The notes beneath the pieces were generated by a model that made no database searches, was not told where the DNA came from, and worked only from the letters and a program-made list of their open reading frames with translations. The translations under genes were made by a program, and so were the position numbers. A stretch of 64,000 bases of DNA, taken from positions 1-64,000 of the forward strand of contig JAMWFC010000085.1 of assembly GCA_027475525.1 (NCBI GenBank), written 5' to 3'. How positions within the stretch are numbered: the stretch's first letter is position 1; each line of letters begins with the position of its first letter. The DNA comes from Macrolepiota albuminosa. Its lineage: Eukaryota; Basidiomycota; Agaricomycetes; Agaricales; Agaricaceae. This document shows positions 46,764 through 58,011 of the stretch, piece by piece.

Positions 46764-46784
46764 GGCACTCACAATGTGAGTGCC
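46764..46784. repeat. 21-bp palindrome, right copy
   Basis: Exact reverse complement of 36082-36102 (GGCACTCAC, central AAT, GTGAGTGCC). With that copy it brackets 10.7 kb including the helicase gene. Confidence 0.95.
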
Positions 46785-46799
46785 GACTAAGTGAACTGA

Positions 46800-47215
46800 T
46801 TAAAAAAAAACTGTATAAAAGCCACTATTTAAATAAAGATATCTGACTTGATTACATAGCTTTTTTAGCTGCCAGTAAGTTAAATATAAATATGCAGGGC
46901 GATAAATCACAAATTTAAAGAGATAGCTAAGCAAAATCTAATAGTAGCAGATGTTTGCATAGTTATATGAGCAGCTTCAGAGTAAATATACATGTATAAA
47001 ATGAAAATAGAAAGCTGATGACTAGTAAAATGCTATACTGTATAAAAATATAGCATATATGCATACTAAATGTAAGTTTTTACAAAGATAGTTAGTAGTT
47101 TTGACGAATATGTCAAAACTGATGATATATGCTTAAATTTAAGAAATCAGAACCCTCTGTAAAGGAAATATAATGATTGACTAATTAAATAAAGCAGATT
47201 CTGACTTTGAGCAGA
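46800..47215. other. AT-rich DNA next to the satellite
   Basis: No ORF. Towards the 3' side (47147-47215) there is a degraded partial copy of the 180-bp unit. Confidence 0.5.
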
Positions 47216-47219
47216 GAGG

Positions 47220-48480
47220 ACAACCTGGAACATAATGATCGACTAGTCAAAAAAATGCTCAAAATCAAATGCAGAATATCACAGAATTAAGAGCTTGTAC
47301 TATCAAAGTAGAAGTTGTCAGTCCTAGCCAAGGTATTTTGGAAGATATTTCACAGTGAGATCTAAAGGATTACAGTAGAATCTGAATCTAGAAAGAGGGG
47401 ACAACTTGGAACATGATGATCGACCGATCAGGAAAGGCTCAAAATCAAATGTGAAATATCACAGGATCAAGAGCTCATACTACCAATATAAAAGCTGTTA
47501 GCCTTAGCCAAGGTAATTTGAAATATATTCTACACTGAGACCTAAGGGATTAGAGTAGAATCTGGATCTAGAAAAAGGGGACAACTTGGAATATAATGAT
47601 CGACCAATTAGGAAAGGCTCAAAATCAAATGTGAAATATCACAAGATCAAGGCCTCATACCCCCAATGTTAAAGTTGTCAGTCCTAGCCAAGGTAGTTTG
47701 GAAGATATTTTACACTGAGACTTAAGAGATTAGAGTAGTGTCTGAATCTAGAAAGAGGGGACAACTTAGAACATGATAATTGACCGATCAGGAAAGGCTC
47801 AAAATCAAATATAAAATATCACAAGATCAAGAGCTCATACTACCAATATAAAAGTTGTTAGTCTTAACCAAGGTATTTTGGTATATATTCTATACTGAGA
47901 CCTAAGGTATTATAGTAGAATCTGGATCTAGAAAGAGGGGACAACTTGGAACATAATGATCGACCAATTAGGAAAGGCTCAAAATCAAATGTGAAATATC
48001 ACAAGATCAAGGCCTCATACCACCAATGTTAAAGTTGTCAGTCCTAGCCAAGGTAATTTGGAATATATTTTACACTGAGACTCAAGGGATTAGAGTAGAA
48101 TCTGGATCTAGAAAGAGGGGACAACTTGGAACATGATGATCGACCAATTAGGAAAGGCTCAAAATCAAATGTAAAATATCACAGGATCAAGGCCTCATAC
48201 CCCCAATATTGAAGTTGTCAGTCCTAGCCAAGGTATATTGAAAGATATTTTACACTGAGACCTAAGGGATTTGAGTAGTGTCTGAATCTAGAAAGAGGGG
48301 TCAACTTGGAACATGATGATCGATCAATTAGGAAAGGCTCAAAATCAAATGTAAAATATCACAAGATCAAGGGCTCATACCACCAATATGAAAGTTGTCA
48401 GTCCTAACCAAGGTATTTTGGAATATATTTCACACTGAGACCTAAGAGATTAGAGTAGAATCTAACTCTACACAGAGGGG
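47220..48480. repeat. 180-bp satellite, seven copies
   Basis: Units start at 47220, 47401, 47581, 47761, 47941, 48121 and 48301 (period 180, first unit 181). Each begins 'acaacttggaacatgatgat' and ends '...gaatctagaaagagggg', with 'ggctcaaaatcaaatgt' and 'gtcagtcctagccaaggta' inside. No ORF crosses the units. The first copy is the most divergent. Confidence 0.95.
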
Positions 48481-48889
48481 ACAATTCCGATGCCAATATC
48501 TGTATGACTTTTGTGTGACAGTCACGCTGATAACGGCCGTTATCTGATCCCTCGCATACTAGTTAGGCGCACAGCTTTGGCACTCTGAATAGATCGTTAG
48601 TAAATTGATATCAATTTAATAACTCTCCGAATTACCTTGGTTGCGGCCTGTTGGGAATTCTGATCAATTGTCAGAATGGACAGTAAGAGATACTTACTGT
48701 TTCAGAGGCCTAGTATTTTGTATGTCAGGACTAAGATTCATAGTAAGATTGAATACTCACTTGACGGGGCATTGTGACTCTGCTTATGTAATCACACAAA
48801 TTCGGAAGGTGATGGTAAGAAGAAAAGAAGTGAAACCTACGCCACAATATTTTCTTCCCAGGCTTAACTTTAGGGCAGGAAACTGAAAT

Positions 48890-50100
48890 TCAAAATATTA
48901 TTGCTAGAATATATCCAACTTGTTTTTTATTCCGAGTTTTTAGTTAGTTTTTTTTTATGTTTTTTAAAATCAATGAAAAAATTATAGTCAGGTGCAGATC
49001 TTTGAGCTGATCCTGGACATATATTTTTTATAATTTATTAATGATTATCTGCAGTGTAATGACTGATTTTAATTTTTAAACACGACGAAAAAAAATTGTT
49101 GAAATTTTTTTTTATTGATAGCTTGGTCCGCACACATGGTAATTATTTGATGTATATGTTTGATACTCTGCCAATTTATTTTTTATTTATAAATTATTTT
49201 TATTATTTTTAAAAATTAAAAAAAAATTATTAATCTATGCACAGCTATAATTTGACTATTGATTAATATCAGGCAAACCTCCAGTAAATAACTGTTTATC
49301 TATAACTTACTTGGGCCTATCTAGAGGTAGGATCCATTGTAGTATCCATTGCAGATATTTTGTGAAGTCTCCAGTTATTATCAAGTTGATTTCCATTTTA
49401 TAACTGTCTATTCTTTCTCTATACTTGGCTATTTTTAAATGTAGTATCTATTGTAGTATCCGGTATTTACTGCAGTATTTACAAGTATTCTGTGTAGTAT
49501 CCAATTATTATCAGATTGATTTTCATTTTATAACTGCTTATTTTTCATCTGCTTTCACAGTTTCAGACAAGTTTCTACTATATAACTGTCAATTTATTAT
49601 CTATTTAGCTGTTCATCTCTATGTAGTATCCGTTGTAGTATCTGAGTCATTGCATAGATTTTATAGTGTTTCTGTGTAGTATCTGACTATTATTAAATGG
49701 ATTTCTATTTAATAACTGCTCATTTGTAATCTACTTGGCTATCTATTTCTATATATTATTTGTTGTAGTATCCAGAATTCGTCACACAGAATTTGCAGTG
49801 TTTCTGTGTAGTATCCGATAATTATTAAATTGATTTCCATTTAATAACTTTAGTTTCTACTACTGATTCTGCTTGTATTAGCATGTATTTAGACAACTGC
49901 TTGATTTTCACCTGTTTCGGTTGCTGACACCTGTAGTATCCGGAGATACTGCAGTATCTAGTATCTACAATAGATGCGGCAGATTTTCACTTTATAACTG
50001 CTTATTTTTCACCTCTTTGGACATCCAGCACCTGCAATATTGGTGGATACTGCAGTATCTAGTATCTACTAAGCCCCATAGTAGAGAGATGTATGTACCT
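48890..50100. repeat. AT-rich tract with degenerate GTAGTATCC repeats
   Basis: Related segments (variants of 'tgtagtatcc', a short AT run, then 'gattgatttccattttata') recur at about 49364, 49496, 49677 and 49807, spaced 130-180 bp. Single 'gtagtatc' motifs continue to 50070. No gene is seen. It borders the satellite. Confidence 0.7.
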
Positions 50101-50105
50101 AGCTT

Positions 50106-50690
50106 TCATCGTGCCTGCCTTTTGCTTTCCTTTCCCTTCTTCCTCAACGTGACGCCCTCTTCATAGTCCGAATCATCGTCATTATCGATATCTTCATCCT
50201 CATCCTCGTCATATTCCAATTTTTGCGCCTCTCCATCCCTTGTCAGATCTGGCGGGTCCTTTGTACTCATACTTAATCTTTGCCTCCCCCGTCCCCCACC
50301 ACGGTCGAGCACGTAGCACCTTTCCTTTGCATTCGCAGTGGCATTTGCACCAGGCTGGAAACTCCACTCGGGGTACCGACGTTGATGCTCGACCCGGGCT
50401 TGCGCGGCTTTAGCTTCCCAAGCGTCACATTCGAATTTGGGGAGATTCTTCCAGTACATTCCTGCATGTGTTAATAAAACATTAGCGAGAGTATGACTAG
50501 ATATAATGATAAAGCACCTACAATCTTTGATAAATTGCTCTAGATTGCCTTCGACATTTACTGGAACCTGCTGCTCATGAATAAACGAGGGCCAGAAGAG
50601 AATGAACGCGTTGGGCGGGCGGGGTATATAGGGCACGTCCGGCTCCTCGTAGTGATCCTGGGTACGAGTGATGGCGCACTAGAGATAGCA
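50106..50690 (-). CDS. HMG-box DNA-binding protein
   Basis: The minus strand reads AITRTQDHYEEPDVP then YIPRPPNAFILFWPSFIHEQ, QVPVNVEGNLEQFIKD, a 60-nt intron-like gap (gtaggtgc...cacatgcag, about 50463-50522), then GMYWKNLPKFECDAWEAKAA then QARVEHQRRYPEWSFQPGAN. This is a MATA/SOX-type HMG box, as in fungal mating and developmental regulators. An acidic tail (DEDEDEDIDNDDDSDYEEG) and a basic end (RKKGKESKRQAR) follow. The simplest splice would create TGA at the junction, whereas the unspliced gap is open, so the gene may be broken or spliced in another way. An upstream exon is expected near 50730. Confidence 0.7.
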
Positions 50691-50931
50691 TGAGCATAGT
50701 TCCTTGGAATAACGCATACTTACCGGGCCCTGCAAGTCATGTATTGGCAATATAAAGAGACAAGGTATTCAGGACAAAGACAAATTGTAATATCGCGAAA
50801 CGAGCCCTGGATGACGGATCTAGAAAGATCACAGATAAGATTACAGTTTTACAAACTACAGTATATACAACGTGAACAAGACCTCGTCTCAAATCTTCGA
50901 ATCAGCAATCGAGCTCAACAAATGGCTCAAG

Positions 50932-50955
50932 TGAATGAATGAATGAATGAATGAA
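50932..50955. repeat. GAAT tetranucleotide microsatellite
   Basis: About six copies of gaat/atga in tandem. Confidence 0.9.
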
Positions 50956-50959
50956 ATTT

Positions 50960-52300
50960 ATTTATTTTTACCACCAGCAAGCCGCTATGCAGGGCTAAGA
51001 AGCGGGGGTAGGGCCGTAGTGTGCTCTACACCTATTAAGTATCCTGATGGTCTATCTATCTGTGGTCATGTAAGACAACTTTTTGAAGTAGAACTCTCTT
51101 CGTATGGTTCGTGGCGGCGTGAGTGTTGAATCGGGTTACGTCGCAGACTCCTCCGGGTGGAACATGTGTTTGTTGGGGTTAGTCGGGTGTTACTGATGGG
51201 GGATTTTCGTTACTTGTGTTCTCCTCGTGTGTCTGCGGACACGGGGTGTGTTGACCCGGTTTCGCTCTCTCTATCCTCTTTTTCTCTGCGATCCCTGTCT
51301 CTCTCCCTGCTCCTTCCCCTTCCGTCATTCGCCCTCGACCAGATGGCTCAAGTGAACAGCCTGCCTTTTGATTGGCTTTTGTAATGACAAGGTGTATGTG
51401 TATCCTGATTGCCATTATCATTCGGTAAATAACATCGACATTTACATTTAAAAGCAGAATATGAAGTGTGAAATTGGATGCTTACCATCGTCGGTCAACT
51501 CTAGTAAGAAAACAGCAAAAAGAATACCAGAGCACGTATTAGATTGATGTCCCAAGTCCGTCTAGATATTGTTTGGTCGGCAGTATAGTTGAGCCAGCTT
51601 CCCCGAGACACGGATCACGCCATCCTTATTTAAGAAAGAACGTACATTGATACCTCGTTTCAGACAAATTGTAGCTCAGCACCAGTCATTCAGCAAGCCT
51701 AAGGAACTGAACAAAAGAGCGACAAATCACTTGCCTCCTGCTCGATTTTCACAAACAACAATCTCGAGATACATCCCAGAACAATAGTTTATCAACGACA
51801 ACGGACATCTTCTAATCGCGGAACTCGCCATATAGGCACCCATCTTCTGGCCCGTGAATCTGAGAAACTTGATTCAAGCCGGCCAGAAGACAACGCTTGT
51901 ACTTCGCCTACGCATAGTAACTCTCATTGGAACGCAGACCACGCTCTTGATGGATTTGAAATTCCATGCCTTTGTCATCTTGCGATGACAATCTCACACG
52001 CCAACGTTCTCTTATCAACAAGTTCATCGAACACATACCTTTTCCAGTGTAAGCATGTAAGCCTTGACCTCTTGAATCTGCACGTACTTGCCACTCTTTG
52101 TTCCGAACCTTCACCCTTTCCAAGATCTCATGACCCAATATGATTATTTTAACGATACGCCACCTGATGTATGATGATGAGTCATTCAGGGATGTGAACG
52201 TTCACTACTGAACCTCACCTCGGCTCAAGCACACAGCACAATCGTCAACAACAGACAACTCTGCCACCTTTCCACGTCGCAAGAGGTCGCATTGAGAAGG
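50960..52300. other. No recognised gene
   Basis: Pyrimidine-rich segment at 51250-51330 and scattered short ORFs on both strands. The string 'agatggctcaagtgaa' near 51342 echoes 'aaatggctcaagtgaatgaa' at 50922, a possible small duplication. Confidence 0.3.
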
Positions 52301-52310
52301 TACGGAGTGG

Positions 52311-52724
52311 TTGGTATCTATAAATCTCCAACACCATTATTTTTACCCATGCGCTACTACAGAATATAACTTTAATAATGAATTACGACGCTGCTTTATC
52401 ACAGAGTCTTTTCATGCTACTTCATCGACTTTTTGTACTACAGACATGGTATCCTCGGTGGCTCATCAAGTCTTAGCAATTGCGTTGGTTGGCATGGTAC
52501 CAGTGTTTTATAAGGTTCCGGTGTCTTTGGAGCTTCAAAAAACTGTCAGTTTTGGAGGTCCTTACCCGTCCCAGACCATTGTCAAGAGGTGCCGGATTCA
52601 AGCTCCTCATATCAGGGACAGTCTAAGGTTTATGCGTGATACTGAATACAGGAAGTATGTTATTCAACATTACTTACTCTTTCGTGACCTGGTAGATGAG
52701 AACAGCCGAGACATCATGACTTAG
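52311..52724 (+). CDS. Hypothetical protein
   Basis: A 137-codon ORF. An internal ATG at 52446 gives MVSSVAHQVLAIALVGMVPV, a short hydrophobic start that may be a signal anchor, followed by a polar part ending EYRKYVIQHYLLFRDLVDEN. No family is recognised and no intron is needed. It may be a chance ORF. Confidence 0.3.
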   Translation: MVSINLQHHYFYPCATTEYNFNNELRRCFITESFHATSSTFCTTDMVSSVAHQVLAIALVGMVPVFYKVPVSLELQKTVSFGGPYPSQTIVKRCRIQAPHIRDSLRFMRDTEYRKYVIQHYLLFRDLVDENSRDIMT

Positions 52725-52852
52725 TTAACTACACCTTCCACTGTCGTCCATTAATATGTCCTCTATTTCTTCTGTTCTACTCATACTGTGTAATAAAAAT
52801 TTGTGTTCGTCCTCCCAGACTTTGCTGTACAACTATGGCTACTTACTAGAGG

Positions 52853-53960
52853 TTAGTAGACGTACTCGGCAGAAAAGGGCGCGAACTGGGCGGACATGGA
52901 CATGACATGGCCAACCCGGGTGTCCTTGGCGTGCTCGGCTTCGAAAATGTTGATTTCTGGGGCGCCGCGGCCGACAGAGGTGGAAGGACCTGGGTGATCG
53001 GAACCAGGACATGAGCAGGCGCTGTGTAGCATGAGGGTGGGTGCAAGAGGGCAAAAAGAGACCCACGGGAGTCGTTGGCCACTTAGCCAGCTCAACTCGT
53101 TGTTGTACCTGTTCCTGGAGGCGACCGAGTGTAGTGTGACGGCGGTCTTTGAGTGTCTTATTAGGAAACGTGCCGACGTCGCACAAGTTGTAACTGGTAG
53201 TAATCAAGAAGACTCACGTGTACGGCTACATGCCGTCGGTCGTTGCAGGGTAGCCGGGACACTGGGAAAAATGAGCACGGGGGTGAAAGTATCAGACAGA
53301 TATTCACGTAACCCTTTTGACTCTGGATTCGCGCCAGGAAGGACGACAGAGACTTCGATATAACCACTGGAAAAGCAAAACTTGTTCTAGCTCTGCAACA
53401 TGCCGCTGCAATAGTCGAGATTGTGGTTCTAGGCCAGCGTGAAGGGAGCGGTTGAGCCTTGGGTGAGGCCTGACTGGGAGTTGGACGTGGAGTCAAGGGT
53501 GATAACTAGACTGCTGTGGCGGGTTGTGACCTGCTGAGGGTCATATCACTCAAGGTCGCCGGTTGTGCCGTACCAGAGATCGTCAGCCTCCCAGAAGGGG
53601 TTGTCACCGGGATCAAAAGAGTGGCCATCGACGCCATCGACATTTAACTCTTTGGAGAAGACAAGCTGGTACTTCTTGTGTGGGTCTTGGCTTTGAAAAG
53701 GTTATCTGGAAGAGGACAGGCGCTTGGTCTGTGGCGCTGATGCGTGAGTTGCGTGCTTCATTGCTGTAAACAGCGAGCACCAACCAGACACAGTAGCGCG
53801 AGCACGAGTCCAACCAGTACCGCAACGTCGAGATTCCGCGTCATGGAAACCCCGTCTTGCGCATCCCATGCACTGTGAAATAATGCATGAGATCCACCTC
53901 GTCAGCGGGATCAGATAGAGGGTACTTTGATACTGTCACGGTTGCCAAACTTTGGCAGCT
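52853..53960 (-). pseudogene. Kre6/Skn1-type GH16 beta-glucan synthesis protein
   Basis: Type II membrane proteins of the GH16 fold required for beta-1,6-glucan. The minus strand has a membrane segment (NLDVAVLVGLVLALLCLVGA, about 53780-53840), then KYQLVFSKELNVDGVDGHSF, DPGDNPFWEADDLWYGTTGD, YDPQQVTTRHSSLVITLD and NLDYCSGMLQSWNKFCFSSG, YIEVSVVLPGANPESKG. Then TTSYNLCDVGTFPNKT and MSWLSGQRLP, CSCPGSDHPGPSTSVGRGAP and EINIFEAEHAKDTRVGHV. Motif order follows the family, but frames shift repeatedly, an in-frame TAG lies near 53436, and the catalytic-core exons with the GH16 ExDxxE motif are incomplete. The C-terminal half is absent. Confidence 0.8.
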
Positions 53961-54065
53961 GTGCAGAATCCCGGGACAACCCCGAGCCTGAGATTTCGTC
54001 ATCTGATGCCAGGCAGCATCGATCCGCGATTCAGTCCGTCTCAGTGGTGCGAGCAAACGAATTAG

Positions 54066-54362
54066 TCACGTGTGACGACAATAGGTCAAGTTTGGTGCGT
54101 CTGCGAACTGGTGGCGTTCATCGACATTGAGCTGGAAAGCAAGCACCATGAAACGGGCAAACTGTCCCCTTACCTCCTGAGCAAAGACAATCTTCATTCT
54201 TTCTATGCTTTGACGCTCTTGAAGTCTCCATAGGGCTCCGCTTCTACTCCATTTACGGTTCATCCTGATTGACAATGCGTCACTCGTCAAAACTTCGAGA
54301 ACCACGCTTTGCCCTTTCGTTGTCATGCCTCCTAGTGAGACTCGCATAGGTGGCTTCACCAT
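54066..54362 (-). CDS. Unrecognised fragment
   Basis: A 98-codon minus-strand ORF reading SGALWRLQERQSIERMKIVF then AQEVRGQFARFMVLAFQLNV. It has a coding-like amphipathic pattern but no family is recognised. It is probably an exon or remnant. Confidence 0.3.
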   Translation of the reverse strand: MVKPPMRVSLGGMTTKGQSVVLEVLTSDALSIRMNRKWSRSGALWRLQERQSIERMKIVFAQEVRGQFARFMVLAFQLNVDERHQFADAPNLTYCRHT

Positions 54363-54771
54363 CTGGCTTCTATCCTCCCCGGCAAGTCTGATATAACAGC
54401 ATGTAATATATACTTTGATTCCCTCAATGAATGAGGACCTTGCCAGTCATGCTAACCATACCATCATCAACATGGCCGGACAGAGATGGGAAGAAGGGGG
54501 AAGGCAGTGATCATGACTAAATCCGATGAATACGCTTAACCCATGATCCTGCGAGCTTTAAGAAATTTCCCTGGCCACTGGGTCGTCTATTAATAAGTAG
54601 GAGATGATGAAACTTGATTCCGTCTCATTTCTATGGGATTCTTTATAGTGGTGAACCTATTGACAACTTGGAGCGCCTTATGCGCCTTCAGCGACGCCAC
54701 ATCCAATTTGGCCTCATGACGTCTTACATAGGTTGTGATCGATGACATAATCGGAATTTTTTTCCTTACAA

Positions 54772-56240
54772 TTGGTTACCTTGTGTCAGGCCTATGATTC
54801 CATCGAGAAGAATGCGTCCATACAATCTCTGAAGGGATGCTTTTTGACCCTTTGTATTCCCGCAAGCAGTCTGATGAGTAGCTGTGGCACGACCTTTCGA
54901 CCCCTTGAAGGTACTCAGCTCCCAATTTCTTCAACAGGCGGGGCCTCGCAGATTGAAACAATTGTTTCGGTCGCTACTGCATTACATATTCATCCTCCTA
55001 CGATCAATCGAGTTCACTCATGGATTTCCGAGATGTCGTCTTCAAGAAAAAGAGCAATTACCTAATTATAGAAAAGTGAGTTTGTTTACCCTCTTCTCTC
55101 ACACTATCTTTTCTTCCATATGCGTTCAAGTCCTCGCAAGTTAGGAGGTACTCGAATGTTCAAGTTCGAAGTCCTAGGTCTTTGGTAAGTACACTAGGAA
55201 CAAAGCTGTGGGCCCTAAATATCCCTTGCAATCCATTTGACGGTGATTCATACAGCAACGACTTGTATACATGACTACAGGATTGGCAACCGGTATCTCA
55301 AAAAAAAAATCGTTGATTCCGTGTCTCGCAATCTCTACCATACTTTTGGTCTGTACATAACTCAGGAACTTCTGATACCCACCTTCGATGTTGAACGATG
55401 TCATGTCTCTGGTCGCCAGTTTCATTATGAGAGCATCAATTAGCGACGGGGAAAAGCAGAAGGTACGTCAGTACTATGGGATTCTCCTGATATTTCCCCC
55501 TCCCCTCGTGATCTATTCAGTTCTGATGTTCACAAAGACTGACCTCTTCTATCACTCTGCTGGATCCTGTTAGGCTACACGCGGTTCTCATCGAACGGAA
55601 ACATTGTCTATGTCTTGGTGCAGAACTCATAACTTTCTGACCAACGAACTATTCTACGTATCTTGTCATGCAACCGTGAACTTTTAAATTCATCGAAGCT
55701 CAGTCTCCGCCGGCTGTCGTTTCTGACGCTTTTCTCTGCCAGTGATACTTTACCCTCGTGGTTACCGGCCAGCATGATGGGGATTCTGCGTTCGAGCCTC
55801 GTTCAATTGGTGGCCGAGATGGGAATCCGGTTTCCCCAGGATCATCTCATTATACATAAAATCGACACAAGTGCTCTCTATTTTACATTCTGGCCTTTCG
55901 TCTGCCCCTTAGGTCTGTAGTGTAGCTTGTCAGGCGTAAAACTGAAACAATCACTCCAACCAATAATTTACGAACGAATTCTCCTACGTGACTTATGAAC
56001 ACTTATAGAGCTGCTTACGGTGCTTCCGCAGAGGTCATGGGGTCGTTTGAAGTGATCGTTTCCTGTGATATCACTGATGACTGCTGTCTAATATTGGCTC
56101 TTCAAGTTTCAAGATTCGACTCCTCTCTATTGAGCAATTCTTCCTTTGCGCTCAGAACATGTCTCCTGTCATCTTGCGGTAGCACTAATCTCAGCTCGTT
56201 CGAAGCACAAGCAGCTCGACTCATCCACAAGGTTGTCTGA
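54772..56240 (+). pseudogene. Unrecognised multi-exon remnant
   Basis: Plus-strand pieces with intron-like separators: FDPLKVLSSQFLQQAGPRRL then KQLFRSLLHYIFILLRS (54895-55010), DYRIGNRYLKKKIVDSVSRN (55270-55330), LRRLSFLTLFSASDTLPSWL (55700-55775), then VRSSLVQLVAEMGIRFPQDH-like sequence (55790-55850). It looks like one helical-repeat protein. No domain is recognised, and stops occur between pieces. Confidence 0.3.
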
Positions 56241-56809
56241 ACTTGATTGGTCTGTTCCGCTTATCTTTCACAACCGATGTTGTGATTTTCCTATCTGTAA
56301 CCTCTAACCGATCTTGTTGCGTCGCGGCCACTAGAGAGATGTAAGTGCAAACCTGGTTCTCTACATCGAAATTGACCTGTGATTATTTCGTATCCTGTTA
56401 TCTCATTGTCAAAGGTACCTTGACATTGTCATTATGACCATACATACCCCATATATACGCTACTTGTAAGACTATGTCGTCTTCCGTGTTTTGATACACC
56501 CCCCTTTTTCTCGTTTGGATGTCCAGGCACGTCCAGGGAGATCGCATCAAAACTTGATCGATTTTGAAGACGGAATCACAGGACGACCGTTGCTTTCCTT
56601 AACCACCTCTTTGCATATCTATCACTCATCCATCCTGTCACTGCTTAGATCTGATCTACACGACGTTACTACGGCGGTAGTCACGAACACTGTTGAGTTG
56701 TCTTCGCGGTCTTCGAGGGTGGCAGTACCAAGATAGATAAGACTGACTGCCTCGCCTGAAAATTTTCTCACAAGACGTTCCCTCTTGACTTTAGCTCCCA
56801 CTTCGCGTA

Positions 56810-57751
56810 ATGTCAGGCCCTTTCGTTTACAAACCCACCGCTCCTGTTACCTGCGCGCCCCAGTTCCAAAGTCCCTACACCCATACACCGCGCTCTGCGA
56901 CACCTTTCATTCCCGGCTCCCCGTACTCACGACCACCCTCTTTGAATCCCTCACCACATTTTGCAGCAGCACCCCTGCCTCTATTCGACGGTCCAGATCA
57001 GTGCTCCATCCCCGCTCCAAACGCAGGATATTGTGGTACCTTTTGGGAGCCGAGGCGTGACCACCTTCCGCAATGGCACGAAGGCAACCTCAGTCCATGG
57101 CATGTGCCCCCACCGTATTCCTCACCGTTGGACGGTGTTGGAAATCTTGCCGGATTATCACCGTATTCACAGCGCCGCCGACACTCATTCAGTTATGCAT
57201 ATAATCCGCCACTTCAAGTCAATCCCCTTCTGAATGCTGAGGTTCCCGTCAACAACTTCTTCTTTGATCTGTCGCGCATGTGTGACCCTCTTCTTTACTC
57301 CCGTGAAGACCTCGCGCAGCCTGTGACATACCCACCAATCACTCGAATGCGGATCGTGTCTGATATCCTTCCTCAAGAATGGGACATCACTTTAGACCTC
57401 TCACCTGATGTGTACGAGTATCACGTCAGGACTGGGTACGGTCCTCCGCCAATCACGGTACAGGACGTCTTGCAAGAGCTCTATTGCCAATTGCAGTTGC
57501 AAATCAGTCACGATGACTGGGCACGGTTGTCGCGGGAGGACATGAACAAAGTCAGTCGTGCCTTCGACAGTCGCTGTCGGGCTGCTCCCGGTGGAAATGA
57601 CGGATACCTGGCAGAGAGGGCAAATGGTGTAAGGAGAGTTGATTATCTGCGGGGAAAGACGAGACTTTTGGGCTTGCTGAAGGTGGGAAATGAGGATGGA
57701 CGCGATACCTTCAAGTTTGTTACGACTAAACCATACCAATCCACTCAGTGA
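56810..57751 (+). CDS. DUF6699-like protein
   Basis: A single-exon ORF of 313 codons. The N-terminal half is Pro/Ser/Tyr-rich and disordered. The C-terminal half has NPLLNAEVPVNNFFFDLSRM then CDP, PPITRMRIVSDILPQEWDIT, ITVQDVLQELYCQLQLQISH and GVRRVDYLRGKTRLLGL. This is the pattern of a very common Agaricomycete family of unknown function (DUF6699). There is no signal peptide. The start at 56810 is the first ATG after a pyrimidine-rich leader. The gene looks intact. Confidence 0.75.
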   Translation: MSGPFVYKPTAPVTCAPQFQSPYTHTPRSATPFIPGSPYSRPPSLNPSPHFAAAPLPLFDGPDQCSIPAPNAGYCGTFWEPRRDHLPQWHEGNLSPWHVPPPYSSPLDGVGNLAGLSPYSQRRRHSFSYAYNPPLQVNPLLNAEVPVNNFFFDLSRMCDPLLYSREDLAQPVTYPPITRMRIVSDILPQEWDITLDLSPDVYEYHVRTGYGPPPITVQDVLQELYCQLQLQISHDDWARLSREDMNKVSRAFDSRCRAAPGGNDGYLAERANGVRRVDYLRGKTRLLGLLKVGNEDGRDTFKFVTTKPYQSTQ

Positions 57752-58011
57752 TGGATGATTTATATTCAAGATTTATGTGTACTTCTCATTGGATTATTTA
57801 CTTTTGTCGTTATGCACCCTGGGACTTATTGCCCCTTATGTACAATCTTTCATGTGATTTGCGCGTTGACCTGAACCGGTTAGCACGGCTCAAAAAAGGT
57901 CTCGCGCGGCCATGATGTACGTTCATGATGTAAGTACGTTATACACTTGTAGTCACATCTTAAATACCAACAACACCATGTGCGAGCAGTGCAGACCAGC
58001 GCTCAATCAGC

